Source: Anaerolineales bacterium | GTDB taxonomy: Bacteria > Chloroflexota > Anaerolineae > Anaerolineales > Villigracilaceae | DNA: 64,000 bases | NCBI GenBank assembly: GCA_014379595.1 | Contig: JACMLM010000006.1 | Location: forward strand, 58,718-122,717 | Direction of reading: 5' to 3' | Shown here: in pieces, positions 24,564 through 34,020 of the stretch | Layout of the letters: every line of letters begins with the position of its first letter | Numbering within the stretch: the first letter of the stretch is position 1 | The notes under the pieces: generated by a model | Seen by the model: the letters and a program-made list of their open reading frames with translations, nothing else | Databases searched by the model: none | What the model was told of the DNA's origin: nothing | Made by a program: the position numbers and the translations under genes

Positions 24564-26111
24564 ATGTTAATTTTGATTTCCTGCCTGCTTTTATTTATCA
24601 CTGCGCTGGCATTGGTTGTCTTACGTGTGATGTTACCGAACACACAATATGCCTGGCTGGTGGCTTTGGGCGGTGCAATACTTGCTCTGATAAGTGTATT
24701 TAGCTGGCTGGCACAAATGCCTTTTGAACTTATCATGCCGGCCTGGCAGCCAACTACAGCATTTGTTAACCCGATCTTATTTCGTGCCGATGGGATATCG
24801 TGGCCGTTCGCATTAAGTATTAAGGCACTTACATTGACTGTTTTACTTACTGCTGTAGCGCGGCCATTCTTCGCCAATTCCTACGCATGGGTTGGCACCC
24901 TCATAATAGGCGGACTGGGTGTTATGGCTGTTACAGCTAATAATCCGCTGACATTACTACTAGTATGGGGCGCATTGGATATTACTGAACTCTTCATATA
25001 TTTAAGATCTGCAGATGGACCAACAAATAATGAAAAAGTTGTTACATCTTTTTCCACTCGCGCGCTTGGCATGGGACTGTTGTTATGGGTAAACATTGTC
25101 AACTTTTCCCAGGGAAGCACTTTTGAAGTAATCGCACCAAGCTCAGGCTTATATCTTGTAATGGCGGCAGGGTTACGATTGGGCGTGCTTCCTCTCCATT
25201 TACCATATTCATCTGAATCTACACTGGGGCGCGGACTCAGTACATCGCTTCGTTTAATTTCAGCAGCATCTAGTTTGGTTTTGCTGGTGTATATCCCTGC
25301 TGGAAGTTTAGGCTCGGTGCTCACTCCATTTTTAATGGCTCTGGCAATTATTGCGGCTCTTTACGGCGGCTGGAATTGGCTGCGCGCACCCGATGAATTG
25401 ACAGGACGCCCCTATTGGATCATGGGTATCTCTGCGCTATCTGTCATCTCGGCACTCAGCGGCAATCCCTTAGGCGCAATCGCATGGGGATGCGCGCTCG
25501 TTCTTGTAGGTGGCGCACTTTTTCTGGCCTCCGTTCAACAGGCTTGGTTGAATCGTTTTTTACTCGTTGGGGCATTTAGCCTTTCATCTTTACCTTTTTC
25601 ACTCACAGCAAGTGCATGGCTTGGCAAATTAAGTTTCTTCATTCCATTTGTGATCATTGCACAGGCTATTCTAATGGCTGGCTTTATTCGCCATGCACTT
25701 CGCCCAGGAGGACGCGACTCACTTGAGTCTCAACAAAACTGGTCGCGTACAGTGTATCCAACCGGGATCCTTTTGCTTATCATTATTCAACTTTTATTGG
25801 GATGGATGGGATGGGATGGCGCACGTCAGATCGGTGCTTGGCTGCAAGCTGTCATCGTTTCAACCCTGGCCTTTGTGCTGGTTTGGGCGACACCACGTCT
25901 TCGCATCCTCAATCCGATTCGCGCCCACTGGGTGAATCCGACAACATCGCGTTTGAGCACTATCTACCAAGACCTTTGGACAATAATATACCGGGGCTTT
26001 GGGAGAATTAGCCAAACTATCACTCTCACACTTGAGGGTGAAGGCGGCATTATGTGGACATTGCTCTTTTTAGTTCTCTTTGTTTCCCTGCTAACACAAG
26101 GTACACCATAA
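24564..26111 (+). CDS. Antiporter-like membrane subunit (NuoL/M/HyfB-related), divergent
   Basis: From ATG 24564 (515 aa); the frame upstream overlaps the divergent DUF3048 gene and is rejected. About 13-14 hydrophobic helices, with weak likeness to the proton-antiporter family of complex I: WGALDITELFIYLRS at the place of the conserved TM5 Glu, and AAGLRLGVLPLHLPYSSEST at the TM7 region where canonical subunits have Lys; here it is Arg. A long amphipathic helix lies near the C-terminus. The next two genes resemble other antiporter subunits, so this is one part of a three-subunit membrane module. No hydrophilic redox subunit is encoded nearby. Confidence 0.7.
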   Translation: MLILISCLLLFITALALVVLRVMLPNTQYAWLVALGGAILALISVFSWLAQMPFELIMPAWQPTTAFVNPILFRADGISWPFALSIKALTLTVLLTAVARPFFANSYAWVGTLIIGGLGVMAVTANNPLTLLLVWGALDITELFIYLRSADGPTNNEKVVTSFSTRALGMGLLLWVNIVNFSQGSTFEVIAPSSGLYLVMAAGLRLGVLPLHLPYSSESTLGRGLSTSLRLISAASSLVLLVYIPAGSLGSVLTPFLMALAIIAALYGGWNWLRAPDELTGRPYWIMGISALSVISALSGNPLGAIAWGCALVLVGGALFLASVQQAWLNRFLLVGAFSLSSLPFSLTASAWLGKLSFFIPFVIIAQAILMAGFIRHALRPGGRDSLESQQNWSRTVYPTGILLLIIIQLLLGWMGWDGARQIGAWLQAVIVSTLAFVLVWATPRLRILNPIRAHWVNPTTSRLSTIYQDLWTIIYRGFGRISQTITLTLEGEGGIMWTLLFLVLFVSLLTQGTP

Positions 26112-26723
26112 ATGGCGATCAACATTGTTTCGTGGATCGCCGTAGGATTAATCCTCGCCACATCCGCTGCAATTCTAATCAACCGCGATTGGCGTGTAAG
26201 CCTCGGCGCATTAGCTGTCCAATATATAGCAGCCTTTTGGTTGATAACACGCCACCTCCCTTTCGTAATGGGGTCTGCAAAGCTGATCACAGGTTGGATG
26301 GTGATAGCTGCACTTGGCATGACGCGTTTGAGCCTATCCGCAAAAGAAGTTGATAATGAAGAAACTTTTTGGCCACGAGGGCGTGGATTTCGCATTATCC
26401 TTATTTGTATTGTGGCACTTGTTGCAGCGGGGTCAACCTCACGCATTGAGGCTGTCATTCCAGGTCTCGGCTTGCAAGTAATCGCAGGGAGTATGATCTT
26501 GATTGGCGCGGGTCTTGTGCATTTGGGAGTAACTTCTGATCTGCTGCGCGTGATCCTTGGGTTATTAACTTTGTTGACAGGCTTTGAAATTTTATACGCG
26601 GCAGTAGAAAGCTCGATCCTTGTGACGGGGATGTTGGCAGTTACAAATTTAGGGTTAGGTATTGTCGGCTCATATCTATTGGTTGCAGGGACTTCTCCAT
26701 CCGAAGTAGGGGATGAAATATGA
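26112..26723 (+). CDS. HyfE/NuoK-like membrane subunit
   Basis: 203 residues with seven hydrophobic helices, the size and topology of hydrogenase-4 component E. The C-terminal half is NuoK-like (MILIGAGLVHLGVTSDLLRV, then LLTGFEILYAAVES). The Glu in GFEILYAA matches the buried Glu of NuoK GIELMLNA, required for proton translocation in complex I. The gene starts directly after the previous stop and its own stop overlaps the next ATG (ATGA), so all three genes are coupled. Confidence 0.7.
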   Translation: MAINIVSWIAVGLILATSAAILINRDWRVSLGALAVQYIAAFWLITRHLPFVMGSAKLITGWMVIAALGMTRLSLSAKEVDNEETFWPRGRGFRIILICIVALVAAGSTSRIEAVIPGLGLQVIAGSMILIGAGLVHLGVTSDLLRVILGLLTLLTGFEILYAAVESSILVTGMLAVTNLGLGIVGSYLLVAGTSPSEVGDEI

Positions 26724-28117
26724 GTGCGCCTGTTATTTGGATTCTTGTTCCTTTCATTTCAGGCATCCTAATTCTGCTCTTTTTTAGCGAACGATATTCT
26801 TCTCTAGCTGGGGGGTCTATATCCATCATTCTTGCGCTGACTGCATTGATCTTCCCCATTGATACTGCATTACTACTTGGAGCCATTTCATTAAAAATTT
26901 CATCATCTGTTCAATTCTTTGGGCGCAGTTTTGCACTCACCACAGCAGATGGATCTTTGTTAGTCATCATATACGGGTTGTCTGCGTTATGGTTCTTTGG
27001 GACCCAGGCTTCTGGCATAGCCAATCGTTTTGTCTCACTGGGATTAATGATAGTTGCGCTCTTAACTGCATCGATTGCGGTTGAGCCATTCCTTTTTGCG
27101 GCACTTCTACTTGAAATAGCTGCGATGCTGGTCATTCCGTTGCTTGTGTTGCCATTTCAAAAACCTGGGCGCGGCGTTGTCCGTTTTCTTATCTATCAAA
27201 CGCTGGCAATGCCATTTATTCTTTTTTCAGGATGGATGTTAGCCGGTGTGGAGGCCAGTCCTGGCAATATCGGAACGACTACTCAAGTAGGCATCATGCT
27301 CGGTTTGGGATTCGCATTCTTGCTGGGTGTCTTCCCACTGTACAATTGGATTCCCATGTTAATGGAGGAAGCTTCTCCATATGCAACTGGATTTCTGCTT
27401 TGGGCATTACCTACTTTCACAGTCATTTTTGCACTAGGATTTTTAGATCGCTATACATGGATACGTAACTCCCCTCAACTTTCAAGCGCCATTCAATATG
27501 CAGGGATTTTCATGGTGGTAAGCGGCGGCTTTTTTGCATCTTTGCAGAGGCATATTGGAAGGATAATGGGATATGCCGCAATCGTAGAAACTGGACTTTT
27601 GATTCTTGCCATGAGTTTGAAATCGCTGGAAGTCGTCAACATCACCTTTCTGCTTCTCATCCCGCGTGGGTTTGTATTAGCGCTCTGGGCCTTGTCGCTT
27701 TCAATTATTAAACGCGAAGCTTATTCATTACGATTCAGTGAAATTCAAGGATTGGCACGGACTTATCCACTAGCAGTTACAGCCCTAATTTTGGCCCATC
27801 TATCAATGACTGGTTTTCCATTACTCGCTGGTTTTCCATCGCGTATTGCATTATGGCAGGAACTAGCGGGCCAATCGCTGACCATTGCATTTTGGATGAT
27901 TATGGGCATGTTTGGCTTGCTTATCGCTGCCGTTCGCACTCTGGCTGTTTTCGTGATGGCGGAGGATGGCAAAGCTTGGGCGCTGAACGAGTCCTGGATC
28001 CAGATGATCATGCTTGGGGTAGGCGCGAGCGGGTTATTCATCCTGGGCATATTTCCACAAATATTACAGCCGCTTCTTACCAATCTACCCGCCCTATTCA
28101 ATCATCTTGGTCAGTGA
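26720..28117 (+). CDS. Antiporter-like membrane subunit (NuoN/HyfF-related), TM7 Lys missing
   Basis: 465 residues, about 14 hydrophobic helices. LLLEIAAMLVIPLLVLP keeps a TM5-type Glu, and GFAFLLGVFPLYNWIPMLME corresponds to the TM7 region GFxxKxxxxPFHxWxPD of NuoL/M/N, but the lysine is Leu here. IGRIMGYAAIVETGLLILAM matches the later broken-helix region. It may be a structural or altered-coupling subunit and not a normal proton pump; this is inference from residue comparison by eye. It is the last gene of the three-gene operon. Confidence 0.75.
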   Translation: MSAPVIWILVPFISGILILLFFSERYSSLAGGSISIILALTALIFPIDTALLLGAISLKISSSVQFFGRSFALTTADGSLLVIIYGLSALWFFGTQASGIANRFVSLGLMIVALLTASIAVEPFLFAALLLEIAAMLVIPLLVLPFQKPGRGVVRFLIYQTLAMPFILFSGWMLAGVEASPGNIGTTTQVGIMLGLGFAFLLGVFPLYNWIPMLMEEASPYATGFLLWALPTFTVIFALGFLDRYTWIRNSPQLSSAIQYAGIFMVVSGGFFASLQRHIGRIMGYAAIVETGLLILAMSLKSLEVVNITFLLLIPRGFVLALWALSLSIIKREAYSLRFSEIQGLARTYPLAVTALILAHLSMTGFPLLAGFPSRIALWQELAGQSLTIAFWMIMGMFGLLIAAVRTLAVFVMAEDGKAWALNESWIQMIMLGVGASGLFILGIFPQILQPLLTNLPALFNHLGQ

Positions 28118-28127
28118 ACTCGCGTGC

Positions 28128-28133
28128 TATAAT
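28128..28133 (+). promoter_or_regulatory. -10 box (TATAAT) of the coiled-coil gene
   Basis: TATAAT lies about 82 bases before ATG 28216 and only 10 bases after the preceding stop. The resulting leader is about 75 bases, with CGGAGAG just upstream of the ATG, so this gene has a classical leader, unlike several neighbours. Confidence 0.5.
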
Positions 28134-28215
28134 TTAATGCATCGAAGGCAAAATCTTTAAACATAAAGGTCATAAAGAGACCTATTACCTGTACTAATAA
28201 TTATCGGAGAGCAAT

Positions 28216-29403
28216 ATGGAATTCGAACAAATCGTCAAGCGACTCGAATGGTTGGATAAACAACAACGCCAGAATACAGATGCGATCACCACACTGGATG
28301 CGCGCTTGAGTTCATTTGAGGCATCGGTCAATGTCGTTTCAAAACAGATCAAAACATTAAGTAAACAGATCACAGATATTACACCCGCCACAAAACGCGT
28401 CGATCAATTTGAAGGCATGCTGACCAGGCAACGCAGCGACATCATTAAGATGATCGAAGAGAATGATAAAAAACAGACACTAAGCGTACGTGAATCTGTC
28501 AAATTCGTTCAACCCGCACTGACCGATATTAATAAAACCATTTCACAGCTTAAAACAACCACCGATCTTTCAGAGATAAAGAAGCAGATCAAACAGCAGG
28601 CAGATGAATCACAACGCATGTTAAATAACATCAGCGATTTTAAAACACATGTAGATGCGGCTACACGCTCAAATGAAGATGTCCTGCATGCTTTGAAAGC
28701 TCTGGATGAAACGCGCAAGAATGACTTGAAGCGGGTAACGGATACTCAAGGCGAACTAACTGCGATCCGCAAACGTGTGGATGAAAACCGTGAAAAAGCA
28801 ACCATGAGCGCCGACGGCCTGCGTAATGTCGAAAATCGTTTCACAGATTTGATTGCATCTGAACTGGAGCGCAAACAGGCACAAACAGCTTTTTTTGAGC
28901 AGCAAGCCATTGCACAAATAGATCGTGACCGCGCCTGGAAAGAATGGAAAGAAAAATATGAATCCTTTCAAAAAGAAACCCAGGGTATAGATAAACATAT
29001 ACAGAGTCTGGATGAAGCTTTGCGTGGAGCAAAGAAAGCACAGGAAAGCTATCTGGAGCTTAATACAAAACTCGAACGCCGCATTAGTGAAGTGACCGAA
29101 ATGCAGCGTCTTGCAGAAGACCGCCTGCGACAGGAATGGGTTAGCTTCAAAACTGATGACCAAAAACGTTGGACCGGGTATAGTCTCTCCTCTGAAGAAT
29201 CGTTCCGTGATATTCGTAAAGATGTACAAAAAACGGAAGGCCGTATCTCACCGCTTGATGATGCGATACAAGTTCTACAAGATCAATTACATCAAACTAC
29301 CGACACTACCGAAAAAGAATTACAAGAACTTATGAACGTGGTACATGAATGGATGACTTCCTATCAACGTATTATGGGGCATGGTAAGAAGCCAAAGAAA
29401 TAG
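28216..29403 (+). CDS. Long coiled-coil protein, function unknown
   Basis: 395 residues, almost entirely charged heptad-like helix with no signal peptide and no membrane helix. It opens MEFEQIVKRLEWLDKQQRQ and continues as coiled coil to the C-terminus, which ends KKPKK. Such proteins are often cytoskeletal, chromosome-associated or structural. No family is recognisable by eye. It has its own promoter, Shine-Dalgarno sequence (CGGAGAG) and terminator, so it is monocistronic. Confidence 0.8.
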   Translation: MEFEQIVKRLEWLDKQQRQNTDAITTLDARLSSFEASVNVVSKQIKTLSKQITDITPATKRVDQFEGMLTRQRSDIIKMIEENDKKQTLSVRESVKFVQPALTDINKTISQLKTTTDLSEIKKQIKQQADESQRMLNNISDFKTHVDAATRSNEDVLHALKALDETRKNDLKRVTDTQGELTAIRKRVDENREKATMSADGLRNVENRFTDLIASELERKQAQTAFFEQQAIAQIDRDRAWKEWKEKYESFQKETQGIDKHIQSLDEALRGAKKAQESYLELNTKLERRISEVTEMQRLAEDRLRQEWVSFKTDDQKRWTGYSLSSEESFRDIRKDVQKTEGRISPLDDAIQVLQDQLHQTTDTTEKELQELMNVVHEWMTSYQRIMGHGKKPKK

Positions 29404-29440
29404 TCAGTGAAAAGTGAAAATTAATGAGTGAAAGGTATAG

Positions 29441-29475
29441 AAAAGTGGGCATCGACGTGATCTCCACTTTTTATT
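29441..29475 (+). terminator. Terminator between the coiled-coil gene and selB
   Basis: AAAAGTGG (29441-29448) pairs with CCACTTTT; the stem continues with a G-U pair, one C-C mismatch and three more pairs, closing a five-base loop. TTATTTTC follows. Confidence 0.7.
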
Positions 29476-29509
29476 TTCATGTTTACTGCATTTGTGGTTA
29501 AATAAGAAT

Positions 29510-31405
29510 ATGAGAGTCATCGGTACGGCAGGTCATGTAGACCACGGAAAATCCACACTCATTGCTGCACTCACAGGTACACATCCAGATCGTCTCAAAG
29601 AAGAACAAGCACGCGAGATGACCATCGAGCTCGGCTTTGGCTGGCTCACCCTGCCCAATGGCGAAGAAGTTGGCATCGTGGATGTACCCGGTCACCGTGA
29701 TTTTATTGAAAATATGCTCTCTGGCATTGGGGGTATCGATGCCGCATTATTGATCATCGCCGCAGATGAAGGCGTAATGCCGCAAACAAAAGAACACCTT
29801 GCAATATTAGACTTATTACAGATTCCCGCTGGATTAATTGTTCTGACCAAAATAGACCTCGCTTCTGATTCCACCTGGCTTGATCTATTGGAAGCAGACA
29901 TTCGTGGTGCTGTTAGTGACACAGTCCTACGCGATGCTCCGATCATACGAGTCTCAGCGAAAAATAAAATAGGGCTTGAAGACCTTATCTCCACTCTTAG
30001 CAAAATACTGGAAGAGAAACCTGCACGGCTCGACCTTAACCGTCCACGCCTGCCAATAGACCGCGTCTTCAGCATGAGCGGATTCGGTACTGTAGTAACG
30101 GGCACGCTTAGTGATGGTCATCTCTCGATTGGTGATGATGTGGAGATTTTGCCCAGCGGCTTGAAAGGCCGAATTCGAGGGCTTCAAACTCATAAGAAAA
30201 AAGAAGAAAGAGCCGTGCCTGGTTCGCGAACAGCTGTAAATATTTCAGGGGTAGATACAGAATTAATTCAACGCGGCGAAGTGGTTGTCCATCCCAATCA
30301 ATATCAAATCACAAGAAGAGTCGACGCACGTTTTCGCTTGCTCAAAGAAGCATCAGCTTCTATAAAGCATGGAGATGAAGTGAAGTTTTTTGTTGGAGCA
30401 AGTGAAACGATTGCCACTCTTCGCTTACTTGGCATCGAAGAATTAGCTCCCGGCGAAGAAGGCTGGATCCAACTTGAATTACGCAACCCCCTCGTCACCG
30501 TGCGCGGAGATAGATACATTTTACGCCGCCCGTCCCCTAGTGAAACGCTAGGCGGTGGTGTGATCGTTGACCATCAACCTAAGGGCAGACATAAACGCTT
30601 TAATGAAGCAGTGCTCAAGTCACTTGAATCACTCGAACAAGGTTCTCCTGCCGATATATTATTCGAAGCAGCTTTATCTTTAAATGCCGCGCCAATAAAA
30701 GAAATTATCACGCGCTCTCGCCTTGAGGCCTCGAATGCAGAATCCGCATTAAGTGAATTAATACAAAACGGTCAGCTTATTATTTTGGAAGAAGGCGACC
30801 AAGCGATTACAAGTAATACTCTTGTCGTTCCCATCTCTCATTGGAATATATTACAGCAAAAAGTGTTTCAAATTATTGATACATATCATCAGGCATATCC
30901 ACTTCGCCGTGGGCTACCACGCGAAGAACTCAAGAGCAAACTAAAGCTAACACCGCGCGTTTTCAACGCTCTCATCCACAAAATGGTTGCTGACCATTCC
31001 ATCGTTGAATATTCTGTGCTGATTGCGAATGCCGGGCATGAGATCCGCTTCAATGATGTAGAGCAGGCTAAGGTTAAGGAATTAATGCGGAAGTTTGAGT
31101 TGAATCCGTATGCCGCGCCCAGCATCAAGGAATGTCAAAGTGAGGTTGGTGAGGAAATTACGAATGCGTTGATCGAGCTAAAAGAGCTAATAGCTGTTTC
31201 ACAAGATGTGATCTTTCGCAAAAGTGACTATGACAAAATGGTTGAAAAACTGCGCGAGACACTTCAGCAAAAGGGCCAGATATCACTGGGAGAAGTACGC
31301 GATCTTTTCAACACAAGCCGCAAGTATGCGCAGGCACTGCTGGAGCATCTGGATACTATTGGTATTACGATAAGAGACGGCGATTTTAGAAAGTTGAGAA
31401 ATTGA
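29510..31405 (+). CDS. selB: Selenocysteine-specific elongation factor SelB
   Basis: From ATG 29510 (631 aa; an upstream GTG would run through the terminator region). It is an EF-Tu-like GTPase: GHVDHGKST (P-loop), DVPGHRDFIENM (G3), LTKIDL (G4), VSAK (G5). Beta-barrel domains II-III contain the SelB-type GTVVTGTLSDG, and about 260 C-terminal residues form winged-helix repeats that in SelB bind the SECIS hairpin, ending with QKGQISLGEVRDLFNTSRKYAQALLEHLD. It delivers Sec-tRNA to in-frame UGA codons. selA, selD and selC are not in the window. Its presence makes the TGA-containing redoxin at 61058-61564 credible. The histidine kinase begins at the base after its stop. Confidence 0.96.
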   Translation: MRVIGTAGHVDHGKSTLIAALTGTHPDRLKEEQAREMTIELGFGWLTLPNGEEVGIVDVPGHRDFIENMLSGIGGIDAALLIIAADEGVMPQTKEHLAILDLLQIPAGLIVLTKIDLASDSTWLDLLEADIRGAVSDTVLRDAPIIRVSAKNKIGLEDLISTLSKILEEKPARLDLNRPRLPIDRVFSMSGFGTVVTGTLSDGHLSIGDDVEILPSGLKGRIRGLQTHKKKEERAVPGSRTAVNISGVDTELIQRGEVVVHPNQYQITRRVDARFRLLKEASASIKHGDEVKFFVGASETIATLRLLGIEELAPGEEGWIQLELRNPLVTVRGDRYILRRPSPSETLGGGVIVDHQPKGRHKRFNEAVLKSLESLEQGSPADILFEAALSLNAAPIKEIITRSRLEASNAESALSELIQNGQLIILEEGDQAITSNTLVVPISHWNILQQKVFQIIDTYHQAYPLRRGLPREELKSKLKLTPRVFNALIHKMVADHSIVEYSVLIANAGHEIRFNDVEQAKVKELMRKFELNPYAAPSIKECQSEVGEEITNALIELKELIAVSQDVIFRKSDYDKMVEKLRETLQQKGQISLGEVRDLFNTSRKYAQALLEHLDTIGITIRDGDFRKLRN

Positions 31406-33988
31406 ATGGCATTTATTAAAAAATTATTTGCGCCCCCCATCTTTGAGGATGAAGAAAAAACGCATCAGGCATATTTATTACATACCATATTGCTGGCGCT
31501 GATAATTATTCCAATTCCTTTTGTCATATACATACTTATTCAAATGCCTGAAGAATCAGATAAGGCACTGTTGTCTGTTGTGGTTTCAGAAATTATTAAT
31601 ATCTTTCCTTTTATTATGCTAAGGCGCGGATACGTGCGCTCTGCCTCTATCATTCAAATTGCTACCCTCTGGTTATTCTTCGCATTCATATCGGTTAATG
31701 GAGCAGGTGTATATGGCATAGCATATTTACTTGGCAATGGATTGGTAATTACGATTTCAGGAATTTTACTAGGCGGGCGCGGCGCAGTGGCAATGACTGT
31801 GCTGGCGATGGTCGAAGGCGGAGTAATGGTATATGCAGAATCGAATGGCTGGATGCCCCCAGATATTCTTGATGATGCATTACCGACATGGATCGTTGCA
31901 GTCGTCCTATTTGCTGTAGGGGCCATACTTCAAAACTTAGCATCACGCACTTTGCGAACTGCACTTATTCGTGCTAAAGAAAGTGAAGAAAAATACCGCC
32001 TCATATCGCGCGTCAGCTCAGATTATGTCTTTGTTACTGAAGTATATAAAGATGGGCGTTCAGATCTGAGCTGGGTGGCTGGCGCATTTGAACAAATGAC
32101 AGGATATTCCTTTGAAGAATATGTAGCCAGCGGTGGTTGGGTTGGGCATGTTCATCCTGATGACCTTGAAAAAGATGCTCAGGACATGGAAACACTGCAT
32201 AAGAACAAGGATATTAAATCAGAAGTACGCACCTTCGCAAAAAACGGTGAAATTCGTTGGGAACGAATTTTTGCTCATCCCATATGGGATGAAAAAGAAA
32301 ACCGTCTTGTGAGGATCATCGGCGCAGTGCAGGATGTTACAGAACAAAAACAAACCGAAGCAAATCTTAAAGAAATTCTTTTACAGCAATCAGCCATTCT
32401 AAATGGCATTCCTGATATGGCATGGCTGAAAGATATTGAAGGTCAATACATCGCAGTAAACGAGCAATTTATTAAAACCGCTGGAATAAAAACGGGGCAA
32501 ATTGCAGGCAAAACCGATTTCGATATCTGGCAGAAAAGTTTTGCTGAAAAGTATCGAGATGATGATCTTGAAGTTATGAAAACCCGTCAACGCAAGAATA
32601 CTGAAGAACTTCAAATCGATGGCACGGGCAGAGAGTATTGGGTGGAAACTACAAAAACGCCCATCTTTAACACAGTTGGAGAAGTAGTTGGTACCACAGG
32701 TATCGCAAGAGAAATCACAGAACGAAAAAAAAATGAAGAATTGGAACAGCGGCGGCGCATCATGCTCGAAAAAGTAATTGAACTCGGAAAACAGGTAACA
32801 GAGACAAGCGATCTGCGTACAACTGTCAAAAAAATCTGGCATGGCGTTCATGATGACCTGAAATTTGACAGGCTTGCTATTTTCCTTTACAACCCTGAAC
32901 GTAATTCCATGGACGATACGTTCGGAACTAATAATCAAGGACAGATGATAGATGTTTGGGATTTATGGTTTCCCGTTACCGAAGGAATCTCAGAAGCAGT
33001 TACATTTATGAGCGTTTTGGAAAAACCTGACGGGTTATATTTTACGGATGACTATAGTATTACTCATCATATCCCTGAAGGACATGATATGTATGGAGTA
33101 AGAGAGTTTGCGGCTGTTGCTGTGTGGGCAGGTAATAAGCCTATCGCCGTTATCTGTGTTGATAATTTCATTACAATGCGCCCAATTGCTTCAGAGCAAT
33201 TGGAGGCCTTAAGGTTATTTGCTGGATATGCAGGCCTGGCAATTGAAAATGCATATTTAAATGAAACCATCCAAAAAGAACTATCTCAAAAGAGAGACTT
33301 TATTGAAGAGCTTGAATCAAAGAATGCTGAACTGGAACGCTTCACTTACACTGTTTCACATGACCTTAAATCTCCCCTGGTAACGATCAAAGGCTTTCTG
33401 GGCTATCTCGAACGGGATGCACAAGAAAATAATTTCGAAAAATTTAGACATGATGTTGAGCGGATTGAAGCAGCTGTAGCAAAAATGCAAAATCTGCTCA
33501 AAGACCTGCTGGAACTTTCCCGCGTTGGCAGGTTGATGAACGCACCTGTTGAAGTTACTTTTCACGAGATCGTAAAAGATGCACTTGAGATCGTGCATGG
33601 ACAAATCCAGGCAAAAAATATCCTGATCGAGTTTCATAACAATAAAGCAATATTAAAATGCGACCGCATACGTATGGTCGAGGTTCTGCAAAACTTGATC
33701 GACAATGCCATAAAATTCATGGGAAGCCAGCCACGGCCAAGAATTGAGATCGGTGAATTTTTCAATGATAAAAAAGAAACTGTTTTTTATGTGAAAGATA
33801 ATGGAATTGGCATTGCACCTGAATTCCAGGATAAGATATTTGGTTTGTTCGATAAACTCAATATCGATAGCGATGGAACTGGCATTGGCCTGGCACTTGT
33901 GAAAAGGATCATCGAAGTTCACGGAGGACGCATTTGGGTAGAGTCACAGGTTGGCAGCGGCACAACTTTTTATTTCACATTATCATAG
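31406..33988 (+). CDS. PAS/GAF sensor histidine kinase with N-terminal membrane domain
   Basis: 860 residues. About five or six membrane helices (residues 25-185), then a PAS domain with PAC motif (VSSDYVFVTEVY, WERIFAHPIWDE), a second PAS (WLKDIEGQYIAVNEQFIK), a GAF domain (about 465-620), a short coiled coil, HisKA with TVSHDLKSPLVTIKGFL (phospho-acceptor His), and HATPase_c with LQNLIDNAIKF (N box), DNGIGI (G1) and DGTGIGLALVKR (G2). The VSHDLKSPL form is typical of bacteriophytochrome-like kinases. No response regulator lies next to it, so it is an orphan kinase. It abuts selB with no gap and is probably co-transcribed. Confidence 0.93.
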   Translation: MAFIKKLFAPPIFEDEEKTHQAYLLHTILLALIIIPIPFVIYILIQMPEESDKALLSVVVSEIINIFPFIMLRRGYVRSASIIQIATLWLFFAFISVNGAGVYGIAYLLGNGLVITISGILLGGRGAVAMTVLAMVEGGVMVYAESNGWMPPDILDDALPTWIVAVVLFAVGAILQNLASRTLRTALIRAKESEEKYRLISRVSSDYVFVTEVYKDGRSDLSWVAGAFEQMTGYSFEEYVASGGWVGHVHPDDLEKDAQDMETLHKNKDIKSEVRTFAKNGEIRWERIFAHPIWDEKENRLVRIIGAVQDVTEQKQTEANLKEILLQQSAILNGIPDMAWLKDIEGQYIAVNEQFIKTAGIKTGQIAGKTDFDIWQKSFAEKYRDDDLEVMKTRQRKNTEELQIDGTGREYWVETTKTPIFNTVGEVVGTTGIAREITERKKNEELEQRRRIMLEKVIELGKQVTETSDLRTTVKKIWHGVHDDLKFDRLAIFLYNPERNSMDDTFGTNNQGQMIDVWDLWFPVTEGISEAVTFMSVLEKPDGLYFTDDYSITHHIPEGHDMYGVREFAAVAVWAGNKPIAVICVDNFITMRPIASEQLEALRLFAGYAGLAIENAYLNETIQKELSQKRDFIEELESKNAELERFTYTVSHDLKSPLVTIKGFLGYLERDAQENNFEKFRHDVERIEAAVAKMQNLLKDLLELSRVGRLMNAPVEVTFHEIVKDALEIVHGQIQAKNILIEFHNNKAILKCDRIRMVEVLQNLIDNAIKFMGSQPRPRIEIGEFFNDKKETVFYVKDNGIGIAPEFQDKIFGLFDKLNIDSDGTGIGLALVKRIIEVHGGRIWVESQVGSGTTFYFTLS

Positions 33989-34020
33989 GTTAAATTTACA
34001 ACCACACAAAAGGAGCAGAC

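Noticed and set aside
24564..28117. A functional respiratory complex I operon
   Set aside because: Only three membrane subunits are present and key TM7 lysines are replaced; no NuoA-J-type or hydrophilic gene nearby.
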